Shown piece after piece: positions 42,512-50,306 of a stretch of DNA of 64,000 nt. The DNA lies in contig NZ_JACOPP010000001.1 in the NCBI RefSeq assembly GCF_014287895.1, forward strand, positions 186,001-250,000, given 5' to 3'. Source of the stretch: Lawsonibacter hominis (GTDB lineage: Bacteria; Bacillota; Clostridia; Oscillospirales; Oscillospiraceae). How positions within the stretch are numbered: the stretch's first letter is position 1; the number at the start of each line of letters is the position of its first letter. Below the pieces are notes generated by a model that was given only the letters and a program-made list of their open reading frames with translations, searched no databases and was not told the DNA's origin. A program made the translations under genes and the position numbers.

Positions 42512-42597
42512 CAACAGTTCTGCGTCACAGCGCTGCAAGCCCTGCCGGCAGCCGCGCCTGCGCCTCTCCCCGGGAGGCTCCGCTCCCCACAACAACC

Positions 42598-42627
42598 AAG
42601 AGCAGGGGGCTTTTGCCCCCTGCTCTT
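42598..42627 (-). terminator. Terminator after sigF
   Basis: A 13-bp perfect stem (42598-42610 with 42615-42627; AAGAGCAGGGGGC, loop TTTT) is followed on the minus strand by GGTTGTTGTG. Confidence 0.75.
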
Positions 42628-42663
42628 CGGACACACGCAACCCTTTTCTGCCGTCTTCGTCCG

Positions 42664-43374
42664 CTATTCTTCCAGCTTCCGCCGCAGGCTCTCCATGGCG
42701 CGGCGCTCGATGCGGGAGACCTGCACCTGGGAGACCCCCAGCACCCGGGCCGCCTTCTCCTGGGTCAGGTTTCGGAAGTACCGCAGCAGGATCACCTGCC
42801 GCTCCCGCTCCGGCAGGGCGTTGACGGCCCCCCGCAGGGCCACCTTCTCCACGATTCCTTCTTCCATACCGTCGGTCCCCAGCACGCTCTCCAGCGTAAA
42901 GCCGTCTCCCGTCTCCATCTGGAGCGAGGCCACCGGCAGATTGGCCTCCTCTGCGGCAGCGATCTCCTCCGGCTCCAGTCCGGTCTCTTCGGACAGCTCG
43001 CTCAGGGTCGGCTCCCGGCCCAGCCGGGCGGAGAGCCGGTCCCGGGCGGTGCGGATGCTGCCTGCCCGTTCCTTCAGGCCCCGGCTGACCTTCACCGCCC
43101 CGTCATCCCGCAGGAAGCGGCGGATCTCCCCGGCGATCTTGGGCACGGCATACGTGGAGAACTGGCATCCGAAGGCCGGGTCAAAGCCCCGCACCGCTTT
43201 TAAAAAGCCCAGGCAGCCCAGTTGGTACAGGTCCTCCGGATCGGCGCCGCGGCCATAATAGCGGCGCACGATGCTCCAGATGAGCCCGGCATTCTCCTCG
43301 ATCAGCCTGGCGCAGGCCTCGTTGTCCCCGTTTCTCGCCTCCCGGAGCAGATCGGGGGTATCCGCCACGCTCAC
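42664..43374 (-). CDS. sigF: Forespore sigma factor F
   Basis: A 236-residue sigma-70 family factor. Regions 1.2-2 ('ARLIEENAGLIWSIVRRYYGRGADPEDLYQLGCLGFLKAV', in parts), 3 and 4 ('LPERERQVILLRYFRNLTQEKAARVLGVSQVQVSRIERRA', in parts) are complete, including the region 4.2 helix-turn-helix. It is the third gene of the spoIIA operon, and directs transcription in the forespore once released from SpoIIAB. The start is a GTG (43372-43374) whose bases overlap the spoIIAB stop as GTGA, so translation is coupled; another GTG lies two codons downstream. Confidence 0.96.
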   Translation of the reverse strand: MSVADTPDLLREARNGDNEACARLIEENAGLIWSIVRRYYGRGADPEDLYQLGCLGFLKAVRGFDPAFGCQFSTYAVPKIAGEIRRFLRDDGAVKVSRGLKERAGSIRTARDRLSARLGREPTLSELSEETGLEPEEIAAAEEANLPVASLQMETGDGFTLESVLGTDGMEEGIVEKVALRGAVNALPERERQVILLRYFRNLTQEKAARVLGVSQVQVSRIERRAMESLRRKLEE

Positions 43375-43814
43375 ACTCGGCCCCCCAGACGGCGGGAGAT
43401 ACGGCGGCGCATGGTCACGGTGGTCCCCCGTTCGGGCACAGAACGGACTTTCAGGGTATCCATAAAGCTCTCCATGATGGTGAATCCCATGCCGGAGCGC
43501 TCCTCGCTTCCGGTGGTAAAAAGCGGCGTGCGGGCCTGCTCCACATCCGCGATCCCCACGCCCCAATCCTTTACCACGATCTCCAAACTGTTGTCCTCGA
43601 ACAGGCGCAGCTTCATACTGATCCTGCCCAGGGTATCCGGGTAGGCGTGGACGATACAGTTGGTCACCGCCTCGCTCACCGCTGTCTTGATGTCGTTGAC
43701 CTCGTCCAGAGTGGGGTCCAGCTGGGCGGCAAAGCAGGCCGCCGTGGTCCGGGCAAAGCCCTCGTTGGACGAGCGGCTGAGAAAGGTGACCGCTGCCTCA
43801 TTGATCGCTTTCAT
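43371..43814 (-). CDS. spoIIAB: Anti-sigma F factor / serine kinase SpoIIAB
   Basis: A 147-residue GHKL ATPase. The N box 'AVSEAVTNCIVHAY', G1 'VKDWGVGIADVEQA' and G2 'ERSGMGFTIMESFMD' are all present. It holds sigma F inactive before septation and phosphorylates SpoIIAA. AGGTTTTTGT-type spacing precedes the ATG, 90 bp after spoIIAA. Confidence 0.97.
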   Translation of the reverse strand: MKAINEAAVTFLSRSSNEGFARTTAACFAAQLDPTLDEVNDIKTAVSEAVTNCIVHAYPDTLGRISMKLRLFEDNSLEIVVKDWGVGIADVEQARTPLFTTGSEERSGMGFTIMESFMDTLKVRSVPERGTTVTMRRRISRRLGGRV

Positions 43815-43904
43815 ATGTACAAAAACCTCCCATGGGGGCCGCTCCCGGCGGCCCCGACCGTAATTGCAAAAATCGGTATTCCCAAGCGCCCGGGCAGCCC
43901 GGCC

Positions 43905-44207
43905 CTAAAAGCGGATGAGCTTGTCCAACCCCGCCGCCCGCAGGACACGGGCCGCCTGGGGGGGGACGTTGTGCACGCGTACCTCGCCCCCCAGCGCGCC
44001 CAGACGGCGGTAAGCCCGCAGCAGTACGGCAATGCCCGAGCTGTCCATAAAGGTCACGCCCCCCAAGTCCAGCTCCAGCACCCGGGGCAGGGACGTTTCG
44101 ATATTCCGTTCCAGCTCTCCCATGATCTCCCGGGCGCCGTGGTGATCCACCTCGCCGGACACCTGCGCGGTAAGCACCCGGTCCTCCCCGGTGCATTTCA
44201 CTGCCAT
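43905..44207 (-). CDS. spoIIAA: Anti-sigma F factor antagonist SpoIIAA
   Basis: A 100-residue STAS-domain protein. The phosphorylated Ser is Ser57 in 'FMDSSGIAVLL'. Unphosphorylated SpoIIAA displaces sigma F from SpoIIAB. The ATG at 44205-44207 has AGGAGGG upstream; a longer start exists at 44246 but runs through a hairpin. Directly before the ribosome site lie a T6 tract and a 35-bp palindrome (44224-44265). Its partner genes follow in the order AB, sigF. Confidence 0.96.
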   Translation of the reverse strand: MAVKCTGEDRVLTAQVSGEVDHHGAREIMGELERNIETSLPRVLELDLGGVTFMDSSGIAVLLRAYRRLGALGGEVRVHNVPPQAARVLRAAGLDKLIRF

Positions 44208-44223
44208 GGCTTGTCCCTCCTGA

Positions 44224-44268
44224 TACAAAAAATCGCAGTATACCAAAATTTGGTATACTGCGATTATA
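44224..44268 (-). promoter_or_regulatory. 35-bp palindrome with T6 tract directly before spoIIAA
   Basis: AATCGCAGTATACCAAA (44231-44247) and its exact complement (44249-44265) leave one unpaired centre base. On the minus strand the stem is followed by T6 and then the AGGAGGG of spoIIAA. A TATAAT lies at its upstream edge (44263-44268). Read as RNA it is an intrinsic terminator of the upstream gene; read as DNA it is a long operator beside a -10 box. A near-match to the Spo0A box (TGTCGAT, 44290-44296) lies further up. Confidence 0.7.
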
Positions 44269-44300
44269 GCGCCTGAACCCCGCTGAATTTGTCGATTTTT

Positions 44301-45071
44301 TTACCGGACGAGAGAAAAGCTGGTAAAAATCCACTTATCCCCCACCTTTTCATAGGGGAAGTCATAGGTCTCGCTGCCCACCACGGCAAAGCCCTGTTCC
44401 GGATCCAGCACCTCCACCGTCACCTGCACAGTGCAGCGGTCGGGATTGCCGTCCCGAAGGACCTGGGCGGTCTCTCCGCCCTTGGTGATGTCGGCGCCCC
44501 GCGCGCCCTCCTGGACGTAGAGCGCGCCGTTCAGATCCACATATTGGGTGCCCCCGGCGGGCAGCAGGGATTCCACCAGTTCGTCCGAGAACCGGTTTTT
44601 CAGATAGCCCCGCAGGTCGGCCAGGGTCGCCAGGCCGGGATAATCCACCCGGCTGTACAGGATCTCGCCCACCGCCACCTGATCTGCAGGATCGGCGGGC
44701 AGCGTGGCCATCTGGAACCAGCCGAACACCTCCACCGCCTGACGGTACGCAGCCAGCACCGTTTCATCATCCGGCACGGCCGTACCCCCCTGCTCCGGTG
44801 TGGGCGTGGGCAGCACCTGCGTCTCCTCCGGCATGGGGACCGGGTCCACCAGCACCGGCTCCGACGGCTCCGGCGGCGGCGTGGGCTCCGGCGTAGGCTC
44901 CGGCGCAGCGGACGGCGCGGGTGTGAGCGCAACGGTGGGCCGGACGCTGGCAAGCGGCGTGGGCGTGGCTTCGGTTTCCGGCGTAGGTACGTTCTCTACT
45001 CCGGGGCCGCAGCCCTGCGTGTATCCCGCCAGCAGGAACAGCACCGCCACCAGAGGAATCAACCGTTTCAT
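44301..45071 (-). CDS. Exported protein with Pro/Thr-rich linker
   Basis: A 256-residue exported protein. The signal segment (1-20, 'LIPLVAVLFLLAGYTQGC') ends in a Cys but without a canonical lipobox, so lipidation is doubtful. A 75-residue linker rich in Pro, Thr, Glu and Ala ('PTPEPTPPPEPSEP') leads to a C-terminal domain ('VAAYRQAVEVFGWFQMATLPAD'-like text begins 'VLAAYRQAVEVFGWFQ') of about 150 residues that I do not recognise. AAGGGGG precedes the ATG at 45069-45071. It stands upstream of spoIIA but is separated from it by the hairpin at 44224-44265. Confidence 0.75.
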   Translation of the reverse strand: MKRLIPLVAVLFLLAGYTQGCGPGVENVPTPETEATPTPLASVRPTVALTPAPSAAPEPTPEPTPPPEPSEPVLVDPVPMPEETQVLPTPTPEQGGTAVPDDETVLAAYRQAVEVFGWFQMATLPADPADQVAVGEILYSRVDYPGLATLADLRGYLKNRFSDELVESLLPAGGTQYVDLNGALYVQEGARGADITKGGETAQVLRDGNPDRCTVQVTVEVLDPEQGFAVVGSETYDFPYEKVGDKWIFTSFSLVR

Positions 45072-45175
45072 GGGCTTACGCCCCCTTTCTTCCTCACAAT
45101 TCATTTGCCCTATTTTACCCCTTCCCTGTCCATTTCACAACTACAGCTGAATGACAAGGAGTGACAAAATAGGCG

Positions 45176-45210
45176 CAAAAACGCCGCCGTCCGGCTTGGG
45201 AGGCGGCGTT
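45176..45210 (-). terminator. Terminator of the rimO-pgsA-acetyltransferase operon
   Basis: A 9-bp stem (45180-45188 with 45202-45210; AACGCCGCC) is followed by TTTTGCG on the minus strand, 36 bases past the acetyltransferase stop. Confidence 0.75.
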
Positions 45211-45245
45211 GCCCTGTTTTTCTGCATTTTCTGCTGGATTTTTTC

Positions 45246-45881
45246 TCACTTTTGCCCAATATCATAGCGCGCGCAGAAGCGCTCCACATCATCGAAGTCC
45301 CGCAGGCGCTCCTTCAGCGTCTCATGGCTCCAGTCCCACCAGCGGATACGCTCCATGGCCGCGATCACCTCCGGCGCATACCGCCAGCCAATGTGCCTTG
45401 CAGGTACGCCGCCCACGATCTCATAAGGGGCCACATCGTGGGTGACCACTGCGCCCGCGCCCACCACCGCGCCGTCCCCCAGCGTCACGCCGCCCATCAC
45501 CACGGCGTTATGACCGATCCAGACATCGTTGCCGGTGGTCACATGGGACGTCTCCCGCCGCCACCGGATCAGGCCCTCGTCGTCCGGTCCAAACCCGTAG
45601 TGGGAACAGCGATAGGTAAAATGATGCGCGGCCGCCCGGGTCTTGGCCGGGTGCTGCACGGGGCTGATACGCACGCCGGTGGCGATGGAGTTAAACTTGC
45701 CCAGCGTGGTGTAGATCACGTCGTTCGAGCCGAAACAGTAGGTGTAATCCCCCACCGCGGTCTCCTCCAGCACACAGCGGTCCCCGATCTCCACATACCG
45801 GCCCAGGGTACAGTTCTGGATGCGGGAGGTGGGGTGAACCAGCGGCGTTTGGGCCGAGAGATCCTGGCTGAAATCCAACAT
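45246..45881 (-). CDS. Hexapeptide-repeat O-acetyltransferase (CatB/XAT-like)
   Basis: A 211-residue left-handed beta-helix acetyltransferase. Hexapeptide turns are visible ('IQNCTLGRYVEIGDRCVLEE', 'TTGNDVWIGHNAVVMGGVTLGDGAVVGAGAVVT' in parts), the active His lies in 'PVQHPAKTRA' and the XAT-type loop 'FTYRCSHYGFGPDDEG' follows. This matches acetyltransferases related to chloramphenicol/streptogramin acetyltransferases, but most such enzymes act on sugars or phosphonates, so resistance should not be assumed. The ATG overlaps the pgsA stop as TAATG, so translation is coupled. Confidence 0.87.
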   Translation of the reverse strand: MLDFSQDLSAQTPLVHPTSRIQNCTLGRYVEIGDRCVLEETAVGDYTYCFGSNDVIYTTLGKFNSIATGVRISPVQHPAKTRAAAHHFTYRCSHYGFGPDDEGLIRWRRETSHVTTGNDVWIGHNAVVMGGVTLGDGAVVGAGAVVTHDVAPYEIVGGVPARHIGWRYAPEVIAAMERIRWWDWSHETLKERLRDFDDVERFCARYDIGQK

Positions 45882-46408
45882 TACAGACTGCTCCAGTCGA
45901 TAACATCCTTGTTCTTCACGAAATACTCGATGCCGGAGTACACGGTGGCAGCCAGGATGACCACCGTGCACACCCGGTCCAGCGCAGGCCGCGAGAAGGC
46001 CAGCATCAGGCAGATACACACCATGGTGGAAGCGGTCTTCACCTTGCCCGACCAGGCCGCGGCAATGACCCGGCCCCGCTCCGCGGCGATCAGGCGCAGG
46101 GCGGTAACGGCAAATTCCCGGACGATGACGATCAAAAGCGCCCAGGCGCTCAGACGGCCCATCTCAACAAAGCACAGCAGCGCGGCCATGACCAGCACCT
46201 TGTCGGCCAGCGGGTCCATAAACTTACCGAAGTCGGTGACCTGATCGTAATGCCGGGCGATATAGCCGTCCACAAAATCGGTGATGCAGGCCAGGAGGAA
46301 GACGATCAGGGCGAACAGCATATGGAAGGGGAAGCGGAGATAGACCGCCACCAAAAACAGTGGGATCATCAGCACCCGCAGCATCGTCAGCTTATTGGCG
46401 GTATTCAT
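45881..46408 (-). CDS. pgsA: CDP-diacylglycerol-glycerol-3-phosphate 3-phosphatidyltransferase
   Basis: A 175-residue membrane enzyme making phosphatidylglycerol phosphate. The CDP-alcohol phosphotransferase motif is complete ('DFVDGYIARHYDQVTDFGKFMDPLADK', shown here in the protein as one block with Asp-x2-Asp-Gly-x2-Ala-Arg and two later Asp). Four hydrophobic segments follow. It lies 4 bp after rimO, the usual Firmicute pairing. Confidence 0.96.
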   Translation of the reverse strand: MNTANKLTMLRVLMIPLFLVAVYLRFPFHMLFALIVFLLACITDFVDGYIARHYDQVTDFGKFMDPLADKVLVMAALLCFVEMGRLSAWALLIVIVREFAVTALRLIAAERGRVIAAAWSGKVKTASTMVCICLMLAFSRPALDRVCTVVILAATVYSGIEYFVKNKDVIDWSSL

Positions 46409-46412
46409 TCCA

Positions 46413-47732
46413 TCACTCCTCGATCTCTCCGGTCAGGTCCCCGTCGGAGACGCCGGTGATGCGGACAGGGACAAAGCTGCCCGCGGCCACCAGACCGCCG
46501 GCGGTAAAGAAGACCTTGCCGTCCACGTCGGGCGAATCGGCATAGCAGCGCCCGGCGTAGCAGCCCATCTCCGGATCGAAGCCCTCGCACAGCACCTCCA
46601 GCGTCTCGCCCAGGCGGCGTTCGTTCCACGCATCCATCACCCGGGATTGCAGATCCACCAGCAGCTCCACCCGGCGCTCGGCCACGGCCGGGTCTACCTG
46701 GCCCTCCATGGCGGCGGCGGGCGTGCCCTCCTCGGGCGAGAACTGGAAAATGCCCGCCCGCTCGATGCCGGCGGTGCGCAGGAAGGCGCACAGCTCCTCA
46801 AATTCCGCCTCTCCCTCGCCGGGCAGGCCGCAGATCAGGGAGGTACGCAGCACCAGTCCGGGCAGGCGCGCGCGCAGCCGCGCCAGCAGCGCCAGGATCT
46901 CCGCCTTGGTGGAGCGGCGGTTCATGGCCTTGAGGATCCCGTCGTTGATGTGCTGAAGGGGGATGTCGATATACTTTACGATTTTCCGTTCCGAGGCGAT
47001 CACGTCGATGAGGCTCTCATCCACCTCGTCCGGGTAAAGGTAGTGCAGCCGTACCCAGTGAAAGTCGAGCCTGCACAGTTCCCGCAGCAGCTGCCCCAGC
47101 ATCCGCTTGCCGTAGATGTCGGTACCGTAGCGGGTGATATCCTGGGCAATGACGATAAGCTCCTTCACGCCGCTTTCGGCCAGCGTCCGGGCCTCGGCGA
47201 GCAGGGACTCCATGGTGCGGCTGCGGTAGCGGCCCCGGAGGGAGGGGATAACGCAGTAGGCGCAGCGGTTGTCGCAGCCCTCGGCGATCTTCAGATACGC
47301 GGTGTAGGGCGGGGTGGACACCAGCCGCGCCCCGTCCTCCTGCGTATGGTCAATGTCCCCGAAGCGGAAAGGCCGGCCCCCGGCCATGACCTCCTCCAGC
47401 GCGGAGACGATCTCGGTATAGCTGCCGGTGCCCAGCACGCCGTCCACCTCGGGCAGCTCCTCCACCAGCTCCTTCTGGTAGCGCTGGGACAGGCAGCCGG
47501 TGACCAGCAGCTTCTTCAGCTTCCCCTCGTCCTTGAGGGCGGCCAGCTCCAAAATATTCTGGATGGCCTCGCTCTTGGCCGAGTCGATAAAGCCGCAGGT
47601 ATTGAGCACCGCCACATCGGCCCCCGCCGCCTCTCCGGCCACGGTGTGGCCCGCCTGGCGCACCAGGGCCATCATCTGTTCGGTATTCACCAGGTTCTTG
47701 GCGCAGCCAAGCGATACGAATGCAACCTTCAA
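46413..47732 (-). CDS. rimO: Ribosomal protein S12 methylthiotransferase RimO
   Basis: A 439-residue radical-SAM enzyme. N-terminal UPF0004 Cys residues are in 'VSLGCAKNLVN', 'NTCGFIDSA' and 'TGCLSQRY', and the radical-SAM cluster motif is 'CDNRCAYC'. A C-terminal TRAM domain follows. It methylthiolates an Asp of S12 (rpsL is in this window). The substrate choice is inferred from 'MKVAFVSLGCAKNLVNTEQM', typical of RimO rather than MiaB. It heads the rimO-pgsA-acetyltransferase operon. Confidence 0.96.
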   Translation of the reverse strand: MKVAFVSLGCAKNLVNTEQMMALVRQAGHTVAGEAAGADVAVLNTCGFIDSAKSEAIQNILELAALKDEGKLKKLLVTGCLSQRYQKELVEELPEVDGVLGTGSYTEIVSALEEVMAGGRPFRFGDIDHTQEDGARLVSTPPYTAYLKIAEGCDNRCAYCVIPSLRGRYRSRTMESLLAEARTLAESGVKELIVIAQDITRYGTDIYGKRMLGQLLRELCRLDFHWVRLHYLYPDEVDESLIDVIASERKIVKYIDIPLQHINDGILKAMNRRSTKAEILALLARLRARLPGLVLRTSLICGLPGEGEAEFEELCAFLRTAGIERAGIFQFSPEEGTPAAAMEGQVDPAVAERRVELLVDLQSRVMDAWNERRLGETLEVLCEGFDPEMGCYAGRCYADSPDVDGKVFFTAGGLVAAGSFVPVRITGVSDGDLTGEIEE

Positions 47733-47747
47733 AACAGGAATTCTCCT

Positions 47748-47968
47748 TTAATCTTTGGTATCCTTCAAGCCCAGCAGGCAGTCGGCGGAGCCTTGAAAAA
47801 AGCGGGCCAGCTCCACCAGCTTTTCAATGGTCGTTGAACGATTTCCGCGTTCAATCGTACGGATCGCCTTGGGGAAAGTCCCACCGCATCGCCCAGCTCT
47901 CTCCGGCTCAGGCCGCGGGCCTTCCGCAGTCGGTAGACACGCTCCGAACATGCTGTTCGATCGTCCAT
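47748..47968 (-). pseudogene. Frameshifted XRE-family regulator
   Basis: Two frames together make one Cro/C1 protein: 'MDDRTACSERVYRLRKARGL' to 'LGDAVGLS' in the first frame, then 'KAIRTIERGNRSTTIEKL' to 'VELARFFQGSADCLLGLKD' in another. The switch falls at a run of four G (C on the coding strand) at 47871-47874, so a one-base deletion is likely. Without it the protein would be about 72 residues. It sits between rimO and recX, next to copy 2 of the palindromic element. A sequencing error is the alternative. Confidence 0.7.
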
Positions 47969-48048
47969 GCTTGCTGCCCGTCTTTTACCGAAAAGCAGAT
48001 TGCAATTTGCTCATAGGCAAAATCAAATATCATTCGAGGTAGTTGCCA

Positions 48049-48210
48049 GGGCATTACCGCATCATTCGGCGCGTGCGGATTGGCACGAAAATTTGTGCCG
48101 CAAAAAGGCGCAAAACCGCAGGAATACTTTGTGTATTGCAAGGTTTCGCAACGCATTTGTGGGGCAAATCGGCCGCCAAGACGTGCGTGGGGAATTGTCC
48201 GGTGATGCCC
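48049..48210 (+). repeat. 162-bp palindromic element, copy 2
   Basis: It begins GGGCATTACCGCA and ends GGTGATGCCC, so the two ends form a near-perfect terminal inverted repeat and most of the interior pairs too. It is about 90% identical to 36163-36323 over its full length by eye. It sits between the broken XRE gene and recX. Bases 48211-48516 show no gene I can support; three frames are open there only because the GC-rich DNA lacks stops. Confidence 0.85.
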
Positions 48211-48516
48211 TAGGTCTAAGCGCATTGAAGCGCTTTGTTGCGGCAGATTTGAGGGGCGCGACCGCCCCAACGCTTCCCCGGACTGCGCCAAAACCGTCCG
48301 GACGCTGAACGGCCGCCAGGATCAGATCCAAGCGGCGCCCGGCGCATCCTTTCAGGACGAGCTGCTTTCCCTGCGCGCACGGCTTTGCGCCCCGGAAGCG
48401 CCCGCCGCGTCCCGCAACGGGGTATGGCTGGGCGGTCGGTTCGTACCGGCGGTCTTGTCCGATCCCTGCGCCGCCGGATCGTCCCCCGGGCCGCTCCGGA
48501 GCTTCGTTCCGCGGTC

Positions 48517-49158
48517 CTATTCCGAAAGCGCCCGATAGCGCTCCAGCCCCTCCTGGATCTCCTCCCAGCGGTAGCCCCGCCGGGCCAGCGCGTCGGCGGC
48601 CCGTTTCAGCGCCCTGGGGTCGGATGGGTCCGCGCCCCGGAGCTTTTTTTGCAGCAGGGCGTCGATGGCGCCTTCGGGGGGCTCCTGCGCCGCCAGGGCA
48701 TCGTCCCAGCAGTCCCGGGGCACCCCCCGGCGGTAGAGCTCGTCCCGGAGCTTGGCGGGACCGCAGCCCCTGGCGGAGTAATGCTCCACCACCCTGCGGG
48801 CGTAATCGGCGTCGTCCAGATAGCCCATCTCCTCCAGCCAGTCGGCGGCGGCGGCGGCCTCCTCTGCCGTGGCCGCCGCCGCCTTTTCCCGGTCCCTCGG
48901 CCGGGCGGTGAGCTTATCGGTCAGCTCCTTCCGGGACAGGGGGCGGGCGGCGATCAGATCCAGGGCCTTGTCCCGCACCCGGCCCTGCCGCGCCGCAGCG
49001 CTCAGGCGCTCCAGCAGCTCCGGGGACAGCTCCATACCGGCATACAGGCCGAAGGCGGCCACCTCCCTCGAACCCAGGCGCAGGATCGCGCCGTCCTCCA
49101 GGAAGGCCAGCCAGCGGTCCCAGACGCGCTGAGAGGGCCGGAGCTTAACGATCTTCAT
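48517..49158 (-). CDS. recX: RecA regulator RecX
   Basis: A 213-residue helical-repeat protein of three-helix modules ('LDLIAARPLSRKELTDKL', 'EEMGYLDDADYARRVVEHYSARGCGPAKLRDELYRRGV' in parts, 'KRAADALARRGYRWEEIQEGLERY'). RecX limits RecA filament growth. The ATG at 49156-49158 overlaps the recA stop by 14 bp and is preceded by GAGG, so it is coupled to recA. Length is normal for Firmicutes. Confidence 0.92.
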   Translation of the reverse strand: MKIVKLRPSQRVWDRWLAFLEDGAILRLGSREVAAFGLYAGMELSPELLERLSAAARQGRVRDKALDLIAARPLSRKELTDKLTARPRDREKAAAATAEEAAAAADWLEEMGYLDDADYARRVVEHYSARGCGPAKLRDELYRRGVPRDCWDDALAAQEPPEGAIDALLQKKLRGADPSDPRALKRAADALARRGYRWEEIQEGLERYRALSE

Positions 49159-50266
49159 CCTCGCCGTCCTCAAAGTCATCGGCGGATACATCCACCGCGC
49201 GGCCGGCGGCCTTGGCGGCGGCCTTGGCCTGACCGCTGAGCAGCTTATAGGCGTTTTTGCGGATGTCCGCCTCCACCTGCTCGCAGACCTGGGGATTATC
49301 CTTGAGGTACTGCTTGGCGGCGTCCCGTCCCTGCCCGATACGCACCTCGCCCATAGCGAACCAGGAGCCGGACTTCTGGATCAGATCCAACTTGACGGCC
49401 AGATCCAGGATCTCACCCACCTTGGAGATGCCCTCGCCGTACATGATGTCGAACTCGGCCTCCTTGAACGGGGGCGCCACCTTGTTTTTGACCACCTTTG
49501 CCCGGGTGCGGTTGCCGATGACCTCGCCGCCGTTTTTCAGCGCTTCGATCCGCCGCACCTCGACCCGCACGGAGGCGTAGAACTTCAGCGCCCGACCGCC
49601 GGTGGTGACCTCGGGGTTGCCGTACATGACGCCTACCTTTTCCCGGAGCTGGTTGATGAAGATGACCACGCAGTTGGTCTTCGCGATTGAGCCGGCCAGC
49701 TTGCGCAACGCCTGGCTCATCAGCCGGGCCAGCAGGCCCACATGGGAGTCGCCCATGTCCCCCTCGATCTCCGCCCTGGGGGTCAGGGCGGCCACGGAGT
49801 CCACCACCACCACATCGATGGCGCCGGAGCGGACCAGCGCCTCGCAGATCTCCAGCCCCTGCTCGCCGGTGTCCGGCTGGGAGATGAGCATGGAGTCGAT
49901 ATCCACGCCCAGCGCCCTGGCATAGCTGGGGTCCATCGCGTGCTCGGCGTCGATGTAGGCTACCTCGCCGCCCCGCTTCTGGGCCTCGGCCACCACATGG
50001 AGGGCCAGGGTGGTCTTGCCGGAGGATTCGGGGCCGTAGATCTCGATGATGCGCCCCCGGGGTACGCCGCCGATCCCCAGGGCCAGGTCCAGAGACAGGG
50101 AGCCGGTGGGGATGGCCTCCACCACGATGCCGGTGTTCTCCCCCATACGCATGACGGTGCCCTTGCCATAGGTCTTCTCCAGCTGGGCGATGCAGGTCTC
50201 CAGCGCCCGTTTCTTATCGGACGCCGGGGCTGCCGCCTCCACGCCGGCCTTCTTTTTCTCAGCCAT
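49145..50266 (-). CDS. recA: Recombinase RecA
   Basis: A 373-residue homologous-recombination and SOS protein. Walker A 'GPESSGKT', Walker B-type 'VVVDSVAAL', loop L1 'EGDMGDSHVGLLARLMSQALR' (in parts) and L2 'NQLREKVGVMYGNPEVTTGG' (in parts) are intact. The C-terminal tail is acidic ('DDFEDGEDEDR'). I see no GAACNNNNGTTC LexA box in the 40 bp before it; it may be driven from the prmC side. Confidence 0.99.
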   Translation of the reverse strand: MAEKKKAGVEAAAPASDKKRALETCIAQLEKTYGKGTVMRMGENTGIVVEAIPTGSLSLDLALGIGGVPRGRIIEIYGPESSGKTTLALHVVAEAQKRGGEVAYIDAEHAMDPSYARALGVDIDSMLISQPDTGEQGLEICEALVRSGAIDVVVVDSVAALTPRAEIEGDMGDSHVGLLARLMSQALRKLAGSIAKTNCVVIFINQLREKVGVMYGNPEVTTGGRALKFYASVRVEVRRIEALKNGGEVIGNRTRAKVVKNKVAPPFKEAEFDIMYGEGISKVGEILDLAVKLDLIQKSGSWFAMGEVRIGQGRDAAKQYLKDNPQVCEQVEADIRKNAYKLLSGQAKAAAKAAGRAVDVSADDFEDGEDEDR

Positions 50267-50306
50267 TCTGATGTACTCCTCTCCAATCGCGGGGAAACGC
50301 CCCGCG

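Noticed and set aside
45246..45881. Chloramphenicol or streptogramin resistance from the XAT-like acetyltransferase
   Set aside because: It sits in a housekeeping operon with pgsA and rimO and shares only general hexapeptide features; most relatives acetylate sugars or other small molecules.
48211..48516. Plus-strand frame that reads as a plausible C-terminal piece ('QDELLSLRARLCAPEAP', 'NGVWLGGRFVPAVLSDP')
   Set aside because: No start, ribosome site or recognisable domain, and three frames are open through the same stretch. It could be a gene remnant but cannot be supported.
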